The translations under genes and the position numbers were made by a program. Source: Alphaproteobacteria bacterium (GTDB taxonomy: Bacteria > Pseudomonadota > Alphaproteobacteria > Sphingomonadales > Sphingomonadaceae). Taken from it: DNA of 40,348 nucleotides. Under the pieces are notes generated by a model that saw nothing but the letters and a program-made list of their open reading frames with translations, had not been told where the DNA came from and did not search any database. Within the stretch, counting starts at the first letter, position 1, and each line of letters begins with the position of its first letter. The stretch covers positions 1 through 40,348 of the forward strand of contig QBLU01000032.1 of assembly GCA_003241875.1 (NCBI GenBank). Reading direction: 5' to 3'. Shown in pieces: positions 1 to 8,441 of this stretch.

Positions 1-550
1 CGATCAGCCTTGGCGCATCATGTCCATCGGACTGCGATCGTGGGCCCATCGGTTCTAATCAGAGAGTCTTGGTATAAGCCCCGACCAGGCGCGGTACTTC
101 AAGTCGATCGCCTGGGACATCGCCACGAGTTACAACCGGACCGGCGTCAGGCGTTCCTGACCGAGCCATCTCCTGGAACAGATGCGTATCCGACGTAGCC
201 ACTGCGCCACGTCCCGCAAGAGCGGTCAACGGTCATACCACGACAGCAGGTGTATATCGGTGCGGGGAAGCCGCTGACGCGCCAGCGGTGGCAGGATCGC
301 AAGTGTCGCTCGATCCAGCAGATAAGGTGCAGAAAATCGGAACCTCGGCAAAGTGCAAGTTCGAAAGAAAAGTAGCCATTCAGCAAGCGACCCTCAATCT
401 GCCAAGAGTGCCGACTCAGTCTTGCACCTGAATTCATTGAACTGGTTCTTCACCATGGATAACCGGCAAAAAATCTGACATCAGAGCTTTCGTCAGGTCC
501 CAATTTGCACATCGGCCCATAGGATCACAAAATTTGCAAAGGGCGACGCT
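1..550. other. Non-coding or decayed leading region
   Basis: No open reading frame here looks like a complete gene. A short protein-like stretch at 59-160 on the + strand (containing SPDQARYFKSIAWDIATSYN) follows an in-frame stop at 56-58, has no start codon and ends at 158-160, so it may be the remnant of a gene that begins outside the window. The last 100 bases are AT-rich and probably carry the promoter of the glycosyltransferase at 551. The octamer AATTTGCA occurs twice there, at 502-509 and 531-538. The function of the repeat is unknown. Confidence 0.5.
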
Positions 551-1579
551 GTGGCTGTCCATGTAGGTGTGTTACACCCTTCGTTCGGGCATGAACTTCA
601 GTGGATCGACGATTTCGCTCCCGAGGAAGCCGGGTTCGTATTCCACAAAGTGGCGCCGCCCGACGTTAAGGAAATTTCTTGGCACGAACGAGGCGCAGTT
701 ACAACTGGTCGCGAATGGCTGAACCATTTTCGCTACGCACTAAATGCTGTTAGGTTTGACTTTGACGTGATCGTTACTAATTTTCCGCAATTGGCGTTCG
801 CCGTTTGCTTTTGGAAGCTGCTGCTTCGCAAACATGTGAAGGTCGTTTCCTGGTCATTTAATTTGGGGTCGGTATCAAGCACGTTTAAGGGTCGCCTCGC
901 CGGGCTTCCATTGCGCGCTGCTGATCTTTTGATAGTCCATTCTCAGGAAGAAATCGGAATATATTCCGCGTGGTTAAGCTTACCAAAAGAACGCTTTCTG
1001 TTCGTTCCTCTTCAACGCGGCGTAGTGCAGGTGGAGACTTACGACACCGGTGATAAGCCATTTCTGGTTTCACTCGGTTCTGCAGGACGTGATTATAGCA
1101 CCCTGTTCGCCGCTGTTGCCGGGCAAGATCAGCGTGTGATTGTCGTAGCCAAGCCTGACGTATTGGCGGGCCTGGACGTTCCTTCAAATGTCGAGGTCCT
1201 GAACGGACTATCGTTGCTTGAGTGCCAAAGCCTGGCATCGCGCGCCGTTGCCGGCGTGGTCCCAATCTCAAATCTCGACACTGCATCAGGCCAGGTGAGT
1301 TTTTTGATGCTTATGGCTCTCGGCGTGCCGGTCATTGTTACGGACTGTCCCGGAAGTAGAGATTATTTGATTGACGGACATGACGCTCTAATCGTGCCGC
1401 CAGGTGATACCGATGCTTTGCGCCTCGCTATACTGAAGGTTTGGAAAAACGAAGATTTTCGTAAGCGCTTGGCTGAGAACAGCCTGCTATCGTGGCGCGA
1501 GCGCTTTTCTGACGAGGCTGCGGGTGTGAACTTGGTTCGCGCTCTTGCAAAGGCGGTCCAGGAGCCTGCAATCCACTAG
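551..1579 (+). CDS. Glycosyltransferase, GT4-like (surface polysaccharide)
   Basis: A 342-aa protein with a GT-B type layout. The N-terminal half is variable. The C-terminal half has the GT4-like nucleotide-sugar region: a strand ending LVSLGSAGRDYSTL near residue 175, then a stretch with SFLMLMALGVPVIVTDCPGS and an IVPPGDTDALRLAI tail typical of the family. It probably transfers a sugar from a nucleotide donor to a lipid-linked or polysaccharide acceptor at the inner face of the membrane; donor and acceptor cannot be read. The start is the GTG at 551, with only a weak upstream AAAGGG. Base composition is clearly lower in GC than the neighbouring genes (the 60 bases from 721 hold 24 G/C), which suggests acquisition from elsewhere. 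It is the first gene of a polysaccharide block with the polymerase-like gene at 1899. The family call is fairly safe; the specific role is inference. Confidence 0.8.
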   Translation: MAVHVGVLHPSFGHELQWIDDFAPEEAGFVFHKVAPPDVKEISWHERGAVTTGREWLNHFRYALNAVRFDFDVIVTNFPQLAFAVCFWKLLLRKHVKVVSWSFNLGSVSSTFKGRLAGLPLRAADLLIVHSQEEIGIYSAWLSLPKERFLFVPLQRGVVQVETYDTGDKPFLVSLGSAGRDYSTLFAAVAGQDQRVIVVAKPDVLAGLDVPSNVEVLNGLSLLECQSLASRAVAGVVPISNLDTASGQVSFLMLMALGVPVIVTDCPGSRDYLIDGHDALIVPPGDTDALRLAILKVWKNEDFRKRLAENSLLSWRERFSDEAAGVNLVRALAKAVQEPAIH

Positions 1580-1898
1580 CCGAAGTGGACTGAACCGCGT
1601 CGGGTTTGCCGGAGGCTGTCTGGTTCGAGTCATGCAGCGATCACCGCCGTTGCCGACCGATGGCTCGACCGGCCACTGCGAGCCGTTCGGTCTGACGGCC
1701 CGAGCGAGGCTGGTCGGATTTCTACTCATGACTTTCACCGACCGAATTCGACCCGGTTTCACAGCGCACCCGCTGTTCGTTAGTCTGTTTCGGAGCGCGG
1801 CAGCGTTTTGTGGCCTGCTTTTGATACTGCCGCACTGGATAATGGCTGATGTGCTCGACTAGCGATGCTAACATACTGACCATTCGAAACAATCACGT
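1580..1898. other. Intergenic gap, no supported gene
   Basis: These 319 bases separate the first glycosyltransferase from the polymerase-like gene. The one frame open on the + strand (1545-1862) starts inside the preceding gene. It reads as arginine/proline-rich filler with a single hydrophobic stretch near its end, and is not recognisable. No clear promoter, repeat or hairpin stands out. Confidence 0.4.
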
Positions 1899-3557
1899 TT
1901 GGGCCGCGTGGCTTCGCTGACCGCCATAATTTTTCTGACGATTGCCGCCTTTGGCGGATTGCGGCTTTTCGCACCTCGTGCACTTCGCTCCAGTCTCGGC
2001 CCTTGCGAGTTTGCAGCCGCCATAGCGCTCCCAGTCCTCGCCACCTTTGCGCACTTCTACGCGGTGTTCGCGGTCGGCGTGGTTGTCATTATCGTCGGCT
2101 TCCCGGTGCAATTCGGCGGAGCCATGGGTCGGCAGGCGCGCCTCGAGCAGCAACTGCGTCTAGGCTTCTTTGCGCTACCCTTGTTACCGATGCTCTACCG
2201 CGACGTGACGCTCGGGTCGCTGACTTTGACACAGCTGAACTATGTCACCCTTATCTGCGGCGCTCTTTTCGGCGCCATGATTGCATCGGGTACGCGCCTG
2301 CCGAATGCGCGCCTGGCGAAGTGGGACATCACTTTTGCGGCCATGATGCTGGCCCAGTTATTCATGGACGTCCGTGGCGATGATTTCCTGTTCCTGCTGC
2401 GATCGGTGCTGCAAGTAACGCTTGCACTCGGCCTGCCATACTTCGTGTTCAGCCGCGCAATTGTCATGAGTTCAAACCCAAAGCGGCTGCTGTTCGGGAT
2501 GATTATCGCGGCCGCAGCGATAGCAGTCATAGCACTGTACGAGTCAACGCGCTCCTGGCTGCTTTACATCGACATGCCGAATTATGTCGGCGCCAATCCC
2601 AACATCATTTCGGGTTACAGCAAACAGCGCGGTGGCATGTTGCGGCCGGGGGCGACATGGGGGGATTCGACCAGTCTTTCGCTTTTTTTCGCTATCATTC
2701 TGGTAATGCTCTACGCGCTTCGGCGGGAGATTGGTTCCCGAAAAATAGTCTTGATCCTGGCCGGAATGATTGGCTGCGGGCTGTTCATCTCTCTCGCACG
2801 GGTGGGCTATCTGGCGCTAGTGGTCGGTCTGGCCGCCTGCTTCATCTACGAGCGCCGTTACGCACGTCTGGCGTTGATGACCTTTGCCGTTCCCATTGCA
2901 GCGCTTGGTTTGATCGCGCTGGCTGCGGTCTTTCCGGTCATCGGCAGCTCGATCGGCCTCTCCAACGATGCCGCCGACACGGCCAATTATCGCGAAATGT
3001 TGAACCGCGACGGAATGGCGCTGTGGCAGAACAACTGGCTGATCGGCGTCAGCATGTCCGAAATTCTTACCAGTCTCGAGCATCTTCGCCAAGGCGAAGG
3101 CATCATCGATCTCGTCAACCAGCCGCTGACGGTCCTGATGCGTGGCGGCGTTGTTTTCGCGCTGCTGTACTATGCGATGACATTTCGGCTGCTGGGTGTG
3201 CTCCGCGCTCGGCGTCGGCGAATGGACCACCAAACGCGAGCAATTGCCTGTGCGGCCTTTGCCGGAATCTTGGCGATAACTGCAGGGCTGCTGACCACAT
3301 CCTATCTTCGCAACGAAGCAACATTCGTGATTCTGCTCGCAATCGGGGCAGGAACTGCCGTGCGGCGAACCGCGAAGCAATCCCTGCCTCCGCCGGATAT
3401 CGCGGCGCCGGCAAACGACACCCGCTTTGGGCCGGTGGCAATCGGCGCCTTGCAGCGCAACAGGCTGAACGACGCGGTACCAATCGCCGAAGCCTCCAGA
3501 ATCCGCACCAGAAACGCATCGATCCGATCACGCGCCAAGACTGATGCGCAAACTTGA
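1899..3557 (+). CDS. O-antigen ligase / Wzy polymerase-like membrane protein
   Basis: A 552-aa protein made almost entirely of hydrophobic segments (about 10-12 predicted by eye), with one larger polar loop around residues 360-410, the layout of the O-antigen ligase/polymerase (Wzy_C-like) family. These proteins act in the inner membrane and polymerise or ligate undecaprenyl-linked oligosaccharides on the periplasmic side. A segment ISLARVGYLALVVGL near residue 300 matches the R-containing helix usual just before the catalytic loop. The C-terminal ~60 residues are polar and look cytoplasmic. The start is uncertain: TTG at 1899 opens the frame and GTG at 1908 is an equally good choice; neither has a clear Shine-Dalgarno. 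It sits among glycosyltransferases, so export or polymerisation of an exopolysaccharide is the likely job. Sequence divergence in this family makes the exact reaction unreadable. Confidence 0.72.
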   Translation: MGRVASLTAIIFLTIAAFGGLRLFAPRALRSSLGPCEFAAAIALPVLATFAHFYAVFAVGVVVIIVGFPVQFGGAMGRQARLEQQLRLGFFALPLLPMLYRDVTLGSLTLTQLNYVTLICGALFGAMIASGTRLPNARLAKWDITFAAMMLAQLFMDVRGDDFLFLLRSVLQVTLALGLPYFVFSRAIVMSSNPKRLLFGMIIAAAAIAVIALYESTRSWLLYIDMPNYVGANPNIISGYSKQRGGMLRPGATWGDSTSLSLFFAIILVMLYALRREIGSRKIVLILAGMIGCGLFISLARVGYLALVVGLAACFIYERRYARLALMTFAVPIAALGLIALAAVFPVIGSSIGLSNDAADTANYREMLNRDGMALWQNNWLIGVSMSEILTSLEHLRQGEGIIDLVNQPLTVLMRGGVVFALLYYAMTFRLLGVLRARRRRMDHQTRAIACAAFAGILAITAGLLTTSYLRNEATFVILLAIGAGTAVRRTAKQSLPPPDIAAPANDTRFGPVAIGALQRNRLNDAVPIAEASRIRTRNASIRSRAKTDAQT

Positions 3558-3588
3558 TTGACCGCCGGTCCGGCGCTGCGCCGGTCAA
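3558..3588 (+). terminator. Hairpin directly after the polymerase-like gene
   Basis: TTGACCG at 3558-3564 pairs with CGGTCAA at 3582-3588, and inside it CCGGCG (3570-3575) pairs with CGCCGG (3579-3584); the two pairings are partly alternative. The structure begins immediately after the TGA at 3555-3557. No T-tract follows, so this may be an imperfect terminator or an mRNA 3' stabiliser. Confidence 0.4.
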
Positions 3589-3816
3589 GGCGTCGTGGCC
3601 GGTGAACTCGGTTGTCATCGGCACGGCGAGTCCAAAAATTATCGCTTCCGCGGCGCGGTCGCGCTCCGACGCGGCGCAGCATTCTCACAGGCTGTTGGGA
3701 GAAGGCGGGGTGCGCCTGCTCAATTCTGGGAGGGCAGAACAGCATGGGGAAGCACGGGATGCTGGCGGCTGCCTGCATGCGCTAAAGTGTCGAAGTGCAT
3801 CAAGGTGGGGCGCAGC

Positions 3817-5109
3817 GTGAACCTACAGCTATCGACAGCACGGCGCGATGAGCGTGAGTTGCACGCATCGAGGTTATCGAGGCTTCCGAACGCGGTCGCC
3901 CCCGTGAAGTTCGCCTGCCTGACCAACGTCTACCCTGCCCCAAGCCACACCTTTATCCGCCGTGAGATCTTCGCGCTCGAGCGGCAGGGTTTCGAAGTCG
4001 CCCGGTTTTCCATCCGAGCCTGGGGAAAATCGCTGCCGGACCCCGACGACCAGCGCGAACTGGCGCGCACCACGGTTCTCCTTGATGCTGGCTGGCTGGC
4101 GATACTGGGCGGTACACTTGGGCTTGCGCTGCGCCGTCCGGGTCGCTTTGCCGGCGCCTGTCGCACCGCTCTGGCCTTGTCGACGGGCGGCTGGCGCGAT
4201 GTGCCGCGCCATCTGGCTTATGTTGCCGAAGCCTGCCTGCTGGTCCGCCGGCTCGAGGCGGCGGGGATCAGCCATGTTCATGCCCATTTCGGCACCAACC
4301 CCGCCGCCGTGACGATGCTGGCAAGTATCGTCGGCAAGATTTCCTACAGCTTCACCGTCCATGGGCCCGATGAATTTGACGCGCCGGTCGGCTTGTCGCT
4401 GGCAAAGAAGGCATCTCGAGCGGCATTTATCGTCGCGATTTCCAGCTTCGGCCGGGGGCAATTGATGCGTTGGCTGGACCCCGCCGCCTGGCCGCGGATC
4501 CATGTCGTGCGCTGCGGCGTCGATAGCCGTTTCCTCGCCGCGGTGCCGCAGGTGACAGACAGCCGCACGCTCGTCTGCGTCGCCAGGCTTAGCGCCCAAA
4601 AGGGGTTGCCGTTATTGATCGAGGCGGCAGCGCGACTGGCGCAAACAACCGACTTCAGCCTCCGGATCGTCGGCGGCGGCGAGCTCGAAGACTTGCTCGC
4701 GAGCCGCATCAAGGAACTGGGGCTGGCTGACCGTGTCACCCTTGTCGGCGCGCTTTCGGCAGGCGGAGTCCGCGCCGAGCTGCTGGCGGCGCGGGCACTC
4801 GTCATGCCAAGCCTCGCTGAAGGCTTGCCGGTGGTGCTGATGGAAGCGCTCGGGCTTGGTCGACCGGTCGTCACGACCAGTATTGCCGGCATTCCCGAAC
4901 TGGTTGATGCGGACTGTGGCTGGGTGGTCGCATCCGGCGATGTCGAGCAACTCGCCGGGGCCATGCGTGCTGCGCTCGATGCAACTCCCGCCCTGCTGGC
5001 AAGGCTTGGCGCCGAAGGGCGCCGGCGGGTCATGCGGGACCATGATGTCGAGACAAATGTGGCCGAACTCGCTGCACTGCTGCGGCCGGTTGCGCAGCTG
5101 GCCGCATGA
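3817..5109 (+). CDS. Glycosyltransferase family 4 (WcaL/EpsE-like)
   Basis: A 430-aa GT-B glycosyltransferase. The N-terminal acceptor domain begins KFACLTNVYPAPSHTFIRRE, an opening typical of colanic-acid/exopolysaccharide GT4 enzymes, followed by HVHAHFGTNPA and SFTVHGPDEFD. The C-terminal donor-binding domain has LVCVARLSAQKGLPLLIEA and the GT4 EX7E signature in the segment SLAEGLPVVLMEALGLGRPV. The frame is open much further upstream, but GTG at 3817 is preceded at 6 bases by GGTGGGG (3804-3810), which makes it the best start; GTG at 3904 is the alternative that keeps only the conserved domain. It overlaps the next gene by four bases (ATGA at 5106-5109), so the two are translationally coupled. 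It probably adds a hexose to a growing lipid-linked repeat unit. Confidence 0.87.
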   Translation: MNLQLSTARRDERELHASRLSRLPNAVAPVKFACLTNVYPAPSHTFIRREIFALERQGFEVARFSIRAWGKSLPDPDDQRELARTTVLLDAGWLAILGGTLGLALRRPGRFAGACRTALALSTGGWRDVPRHLAYVAEACLLVRRLEAAGISHVHAHFGTNPAAVTMLASIVGKISYSFTVHGPDEFDAPVGLSLAKKASRAAFIVAISSFGRGQLMRWLDPAAWPRIHVVRCGVDSRFLAAVPQVTDSRTLVCVARLSAQKGLPLLIEAAARLAQTTDFSLRIVGGGELEDLLASRIKELGLADRVTLVGALSAGGVRAELLAARALVMPSLAEGLPVVLMEALGLGRPVVTTSIAGIPELVDADCGWVVASGDVEQLAGAMRAALDATPALLARLGAEGRRRVMRDHDVETNVAELAALLRPVAQLAA

Positions 5110-6305
5110 TGATCGACGTGCTCGCCTGGTGCCTTGTTGCGATCACGGCGCCGCCGGTTCTGATGTTCGCCATCGAATGTATTGCCGGCGCGGCACCGCG
5201 CGATGAAACCTCCGCCAAGCACGCCCATGATGACACAGTTGTCCCCCCTTTCGCGGTCCTGATCCCGGCGCACAACGAAGCCGCGGATATCGCAGCGACA
5301 CTGTCCGCCGCTGCGGCGCAATTGCGGCCTGGCGACCGGCTGCTGGTCGTGGCGGATAACTGCGATGACGCTACCGCCGCCTTGGCACGCGCCGCCGGTG
5401 CCGAAGTCGTGGAGCGCTTTTCCACGACCCAGCGCGGCAAGGGCTTCGCGCTGGCTGCCGGGCGCTCGGCGCTCGCCGCATGGCCGCCGGCCGTCGTCGT
5501 CGTGCTCGATGCCGACTGCGTTCCCGAGCCCGGCGCGTTGCAGCGCCTCGCTGGCCACGCTGCGCTTGAGGCGGCGGCGGTCCAGGGACGTTATCTGCTC
5601 ACCCCGAACGGCAGTACCCACCCGTCCGCGCAGATTTCGTTGTTCGCCTTCGCCATAAAGAACCTCGTGCGCCAGCGAGGGCTGCAACGGCTCGGCAGTC
5701 CGGCGCTGCTGCAGGGCACCGGGATGGCCCTGCCCTGGCCCTTGTTCGCCGAGGCCGAACTGGCGAGCGATTGTCTTGCCGAGGACCTTGAACTCGGGAT
5801 TGCGCTGGTGCTTGCAGGCAAACCGGTCCGGTTTTTGCCAGATGCCGGCTTCAACAGCCCTGCAAGTTCGCTCGGTGCCGCTGTCGGGCAGCGTACGCGG
5901 TGGGAACATGGCACGATCGTGACGGCCTGGCGCCATATCCCGGCGCTGCTCGCTGCCGGGCTCCGCCGACCGTCAATACTGCTGCTGGCGCTCGATCTGA
6001 CCATTCCCCCACTGGCTTTGCTCACCGTGATCATTGTCGCGACGACACTGGTGACCGTGCTGCTAGCGGGGCTCGCCGCCGGTCCCGCACCGCTGCTGAC
6101 CCAGCTTGCTCTGGACGCCCTCTTCCTGCTCGCTGTCGGCTATGCCTGGTATCGCGTCGGACGTGCCTATCTGGCGCTTGGGACCTTGCTCCACATCCCC
6201 GGTTATGTGCTGTGGAAGCTGCCGATCTACCGCCGCCTGCTCGTCGATCGCCAGCGCAGCTGGGTGCGCACCGCGCGTGACGCCACCACCGAACGCAAGC
6301 AATGA
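5106..6305 (+). CDS. Glycosyltransferase family 2, membrane-bound
   Basis: A 399-aa GT-A enzyme of the processive-like GT2 type. Residues 1-25 form a membrane anchor. The catalytic domain shows AVLIPAHNEAADIAATL, LLVVADNCDDAT, the DxD-type motif VVVVLDADCVPEPG, the acidic EDLELG, and QRTRWEHG, corresponding to the Q/RxxRW motif of cellulose-synthase-like GT2 enzymes. Two or three hydrophobic segments follow at about residues 280-370. It likely transfers sugars at the cytoplasmic face of the membrane. The ATG at 5106 overlaps the stop of the upstream GT4 gene, so the pair forms one operon. The gene ends 22 bp before the convergent oxygenase gene. Confidence 0.86.
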   Translation: MMIDVLAWCLVAITAPPVLMFAIECIAGAAPRDETSAKHAHDDTVVPPFAVLIPAHNEAADIAATLSAAAAQLRPGDRLLVVADNCDDATAALARAAGAEVVERFSTTQRGKGFALAAGRSALAAWPPAVVVVLDADCVPEPGALQRLAGHAALEAAAVQGRYLLTPNGSTHPSAQISLFAFAIKNLVRQRGLQRLGSPALLQGTGMALPWPLFAEAELASDCLAEDLELGIALVLAGKPVRFLPDAGFNSPASSLGAAVGQRTRWEHGTIVTAWRHIPALLAAGLRRPSILLLALDLTIPPLALLTVIIVATTLVTVLLAGLAAGPAPLLTQLALDALFLLAVGYAWYRVGRAYLALGTLLHIPGYVLWKLPIYRRLLVDRQRSWVRTARDATTERKQ

Positions 6306-6327
6306 TGCGACGACGGGTTGATGGTCC

Positions 6328-7209
6328 TCAGCCTGGCGCCTTTTTCGCGCGCAGCATGCGGTAGAGCGCCGGGGGCAGCCAGTCGATCGCCGATCGGCGA
6401 TAAAGCGCCGGCGGAATCCAGTCGGCCATCTTGTGCTGGCGCATGACCTGCCAGTCGGTGCGGTCGCTGCTGCCGGGCCGGCGTTTGAACACCGTGTCGC
6501 GGACCGGGACGGTGTCGAGCCCGGCGGTGGGGGCGGTGTAGTAATACAGCGCGATCGAGCGGCGGGCGCGGTCAGGCGGGCATGCTATGGCGGTCGGCAC
6601 ACCGTGAAAACTGTCGAGATCGGTGTTGAAGATGACGGCGCGAGCCATGACCGGCGCGGCCGACCGGACGCAGCGGCTCATATCACGCGTCCAGAGCTCG
6701 AGATCGCCCTCCCATTCGGGTTGCCAGCCGTCGTTAAGGTAGATCAGCAGGTTGAGGCGGCGCAGGACGCCAATCCGGGTCTGGATGTTGAAATCGGCAT
6801 GGATGCCGAGATGGCCACCGCAGCGCATTTCATGGAGGCCGCCGCCGCTGTAATAGGGATCGGTGAGCAATTTCTTGATGCCGGTCAGGCCTTCGAGAAA
6901 GGCGAGGATCGGTTCGGAGTTCATTTCGGCAAGAAAGTTGCGCAGGCCGGGCGTGGTGAGGTTGATCGGACGCCATGCGAGCTTGAGGCGTTCCTGGGCG
7001 CGGTCGAACGCCAGTTCTTCTCCCGAGGTCGGCCATTCGACAAGCAGGCTACGCAGCAGCTCGGCATCGATGAAATCATCGAGGACGATGTGCGGAAAGG
7101 GATCGGCGGCGGCATATTGTTCGTGGAGTGCCTGGCCGGCGGCGGCGCACTGGTCCTTGTCGAACATGATCATGCCATTGGCGAGCGATCGGGTTTCAAG
7201 GACGGGCAT
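6328..7209 (-). CDS. 2OG-Fe(II) oxygenase family protein
   Basis: A 293-aa protein with the double-stranded beta-helix signature of 2-oxoglutarate/Fe(II) oxygenases: HxD in GIHADFN, the distal histidine in SFHGVP, and the 2OG-binding arginine in RRSIALYYY. LLIYLNDGWQPEWEGDLELW matches the core between the first and second iron ligands (prolyl-4-hydroxylase-like PF13640 group). Such enzymes hydroxylate small molecules, sugars or side chains using 2-oxoglutarate and O2. I chose ATG at 7209 because AGGA precedes it by 8 bases; the frame is open up to 7314 without an equally good start. It lies in the polysaccharide block, downstream of a GT2 on the same strand, so modification of a sugar or of a nearby product is plausible but not shown. 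Confidence 0.82.
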   Translation of the reverse strand: MPVLETRSLANGMIMFDKDQCAAAGQALHEQYAAADPFPHIVLDDFIDAELLRSLLVEWPTSGEELAFDRAQERLKLAWRPINLTTPGLRNFLAEMNSEPILAFLEGLTGIKKLLTDPYYSGGGLHEMRCGGHLGIHADFNIQTRIGVLRRLNLLIYLNDGWQPEWEGDLELWTRDMSRCVRSAAPVMARAVIFNTDLDSFHGVPTAIACPPDRARRSIALYYYTAPTAGLDTVPVRDTVFKRRPGSSDRTDWQVMRQHKMADWIPPALYRRSAIDWLPPALYRMLRAKKAPG

Positions 7210-7270
7210 GAGATTTTTCCTGCCGGTGGTGCGGGTTCGTGGCCGCGAGAAGATGACTAGCTGCCGGCCG

Positions 7271-7447
7271 TCAGGGCAACAATCGCCCGGTCTGCCACCT
7301 GCAATTGGGGCCAAGGATATTCACCATGCCCTGTCGGCGATCGTGGTAAACGAAGCGCTCCGTAATGCTTGCGTCGTTCGCCAACGCCGCACGCAGGCTT
7401 TCAGGGTCCTTCAACGCCAGCGGCACGATCTCGACATCGATCAGGTG
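7271..7447 (-). pseudogene. Orphan coding remnant between GT2 and oxygenase genes
   Basis: On the minus strand a 58-residue stretch opens right after an in-frame TAG (7448-7450) and runs to TGA at 7271. It has a natural-looking composition: it begins HLIDVEIVPLALKDPES, continues with ITERFVYHDRRQGM and ends NILGPNCRWQTGRLLP. It has no ATG at its beginning and overlaps the last 47 bases of the GT2 frame in a different register. I read it as the 3' end of a gene broken by deletion or frameshift, or as the true continuation after an indel. I do not recognise the family. Confidence 0.4.
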
Positions 7448-8441
7448 CTACACCCGCTTGCGCGCCCTTGTATTCGATGAGCCGCATCTCCGCGCCCTTG
7501 AGCTTCCTGATGTAGAACGTCAGCATTCCCTGAATGCTGGGAAGCTTTGAAAGCGTCAAAGCCGCCGCATGACGCGCCGCCTCACCCGAAGATTGCCCGT
7601 TCGATACCAGTCCACGCCAGGTGCGCAACCAGTTGAACCCCCAAGCCGCGGTTGCCAGGGCCACCAAAAGCTCCTGCCCGGCAGCCAGGCCCGCCAGCGC
7701 CAGAACCGGCATCGCTCCGCCGTAAAATAACACCCGTTGCTGTTCACGCACGAAATGACCGGGATGCAGACTGCCAATCTGGGCAAAGGCATGGCCGGAG
7801 CGAACGGCGCGCCGCCACCATTGGGAAAATCTGGTCATGTCAGCGTCGTGGTGCGTCATGGTCCGGGGCAGCCTGTGAACCCGAAGCCCCGTTGCCCGCA
7901 CCCGCAGGCAAAAATCGTCATCCTCGCCTGCGATGAGCGTGCCATTGAAACCAGCGACCGCGGCAAAGGCTGTGCTGCGCACCATCATGTCGCCGCCGCA
8001 GACCAGGATATCGCCGGCGGGGCGGTGCCATTCTACCTCCGCCAGCGCATTGTAGATGGATCGTTCCGGCTCGATCTCCCGACGCCAGCCGGTCAAGATT
8101 CCAATATCGGGATGCCTGTCCAGGGTTGCCTGGGCCTCGGCAATCCAGCCTGGCTGCACGCCACAATCACCATCGACGAACTGGACATAATCCGGCAGTC
8201 CTGCGTGATGCAGGGCAGCAAATCCTGCATTGCGGGCCCGTGCAGCGGTAAAGGGCACGCTGGAGTCAAGCTCGACTACCATTGTCCCGACACTGCGGGC
8301 AAAGTTGACGCTGTCATCGACCGAACCTGAATCGACATAAACGATCCGGTCGACCTGTCCCTGCAGAGAGGTCAGGCAGCGTTGCAGCCGGATGCCCTCG
8401 TTGCGGCCGATCACAACGGTGGCGACGCTACTGGGTTTCAT
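7401..8441 (-). CDS. Glycosyltransferase family 2
   Basis: A 346-aa GT-A protein. The order of motifs is VATVVIGRNEGIRLQRCL at the N-terminus, IVYVDSGSVDDSV, then FVDGDCGVQPGWI as the DxD-type metal site, GDMMVRSTAFAAVAGF, and the acidic pair in GEDDDFCLRVRATG. Hydrophobic stretches at about residues 240-275 suggest membrane association. The family usually ends soon after a motif like the IEYKG seen here. The last 18 or so residues (GVAPDRCRD and onward) look out of register, and a protein-like reading continues in another frame (7271-7447), so the 3' end may carry a frameshift. ATG at 8441 is the start. It is divergent from the NRPS/PKS operon and shares a 500-bp upstream region with it. Confidence 0.82.
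   Translation of the reverse strand: MKPSSVATVVIGRNEGIRLQRCLTSLQGQVDRIVYVDSGSVDDSVNFARSVGTMVVELDSSVPFTAARARNAGFAALHHAGLPDYVQFVDGDCGVQPGWIAEAQATLDRHPDIGILTGWRREIEPERSIYNALAEVEWHRPAGDILVCGGDMMVRSTAFAAVAGFNGTLIAGEDDDFCLRVRATGLRVHRLPRTMTHHDADMTRFSQWWRRAVRSGHAFAQIGSLHPGHFVREQQRVLFYGGAMPVLALAGLAAGQELLVALATAAWGFNWLRTWRGLVSNGQSSGEAARHAAALTLSKLPSIQGMLTFYIRKLKGAEMRLIEYKGAQAGVAPDRCRDRAAGVEGP

Noticed and set aside
10-437. Small frames at the window start on both strands
   Set aside because: No start signals, no natural composition over their length and no known family.
4344-5936. Minus-strand frame opposite two glycosyltransferases
   Set aside because: Crosses the junction of two well-supported overlapping genes and has no recognisable domain.
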